The notes below the pieces were generated by a model. The model was not told the origin of the DNA and did not search any database. It saw only the letters and a list, made by a program, of their open reading frames with translations. Positions 37,189 through 37,316 of a stretch of 37,316 nt of DNA are shown here, in pieces. Every line of letters begins with the position of its first letter. Positions within the stretch are counted from its first letter, which is position 1. Source of the DNA: Microcaldota archaeon. GTDB lineage: Archaea; Micrarchaeota; Micrarchaeia; Norongarragalinales; Norongarragalinaceae. A program made the translations under genes and the position numbers. Location: contig JAGVWL010000002.1 in assembly GCA_018304285.1 (NCBI GenBank), positions 1 to 37,316 of the forward strand, given 5' to 3'.

Positions 37189-37270
37189 ACATGCTGTTTT
37201 TACGCTGCTCTTCCACCAGGAGCTTGCGATGCACGCCCACGACGACGTTTCCGGCGAGCGGCCTTTGCAT
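37181..37270 (-). CDS. Very short possible ORF at the right edge, uncertain
   Basis: A 29-codon frame starts MQRPLAGNVVVG at 37270 and ends 8 bases inside the prs gene. An A-rich TATA-like box (GAATAAAAAAC on the minus strand, 37281-37291) lies in a plausible position. There is no ribosome binding site and no family match, so it may be chance. Confidence 0.15.
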   Translation of the reverse strand: MQRPLAGNVVVGVHRKLLVEEQRKNSMFT

Positions 37271-37316
37271 TAACCCTTTTGTTTTTTATTCCTTCACGCA
37301 GAATTTTGTTCATGCT

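Overview
The window comes from an archaeal chromosome. It carries archaea-type replication genes (Orc1/Cdc6, RFC large subunit, PCNA, PriS, PriL, a GINS subunit), ribosomal proteins L44e and S27e, aIF2 alpha, Nop10, exosome Csl4, RNA polymerase subunit L, Cdc48 and a UbiA-type archaeal lipid prenyltransferase. It also has an ADP-dependent sugar kinase, type IV pilin-like proteins with class III signal sequences, and TATA boxes about 25 bases before many first-gene start codons. Cys-rich surface proteins and very compact spacing would fit a DPANN lineage such as Diapherotrites or Micrarchaeota; that placement is a weak inference. I saw no rRNA, tRNA, CRISPR array, transposase or phage gene.

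Layout. 1-2488 (minus strand): a truncated small gene, then a vapB-vapC pair with an overlapping metallo-hydrolase, then a methyltransferase; vapBC and the methyltransferase look more AT-rich than the rest. 2523-8495 (plus): endonuclease IV, a secreted protein and a lipoprotein sharing a linker style, an ADP-dependent kinase and CysS. 8524-12322 (minus): a histidine-phosphatase-like protein, an EF-Tu domain 2-like protein, a coiled-coil protein, a possible histone-fold protein and a prolidase. 12420-18331: a single-OB protein, an N-glycosylation-rich exported protein, UbiA, a lipoprotein, Orc1/Cdc6, YchF-type GTPase and RFC-L, arranged as divergent and convergent pairs. 18454-21576: a surface/pilin-like block. 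21738-26984: an S2P-type protease, a small membrane protein and Cdc48 in one operon, divergent from an SPFH protein, then a SpoIIM-like protein. 27183-37188 (plus): Csl4, RpoL, signal peptidase, PCNA, a RelA/SpoT-hydrolase-like HD protein, PriL, PriS, GINS, L44e, S27e, aIF2 alpha, Nop10, PAC2 and PRPP synthetase.

The most unusual signal is non-coding. A structured element of about 96-100 bp occurs three times (18357-18456, 21643-21740, 35233-35328), always in the same orientation and always next to a gene 3' end. Each copy has two hairpins, and the two loops carry 8-9 complementary bases, which could form a kissing interaction. Two copies bracket the pilin-like block as direct repeats; the third separates nop10 from the PAC2 gene.

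Other points: PriL seems to lack the usual Fe-S cysteines, Nop10 has a shortened zinc site, the HD protein has His-Glu in place of His-Asp, and vapBC has a perfect palindrome on its promoter. Many lead genes look leaderless (TATA to ATG about 25 bases), while internal operon genes have Shine-Dalgarno sites and often GTG or TTG starts with ATGA or GTGA overlaps.
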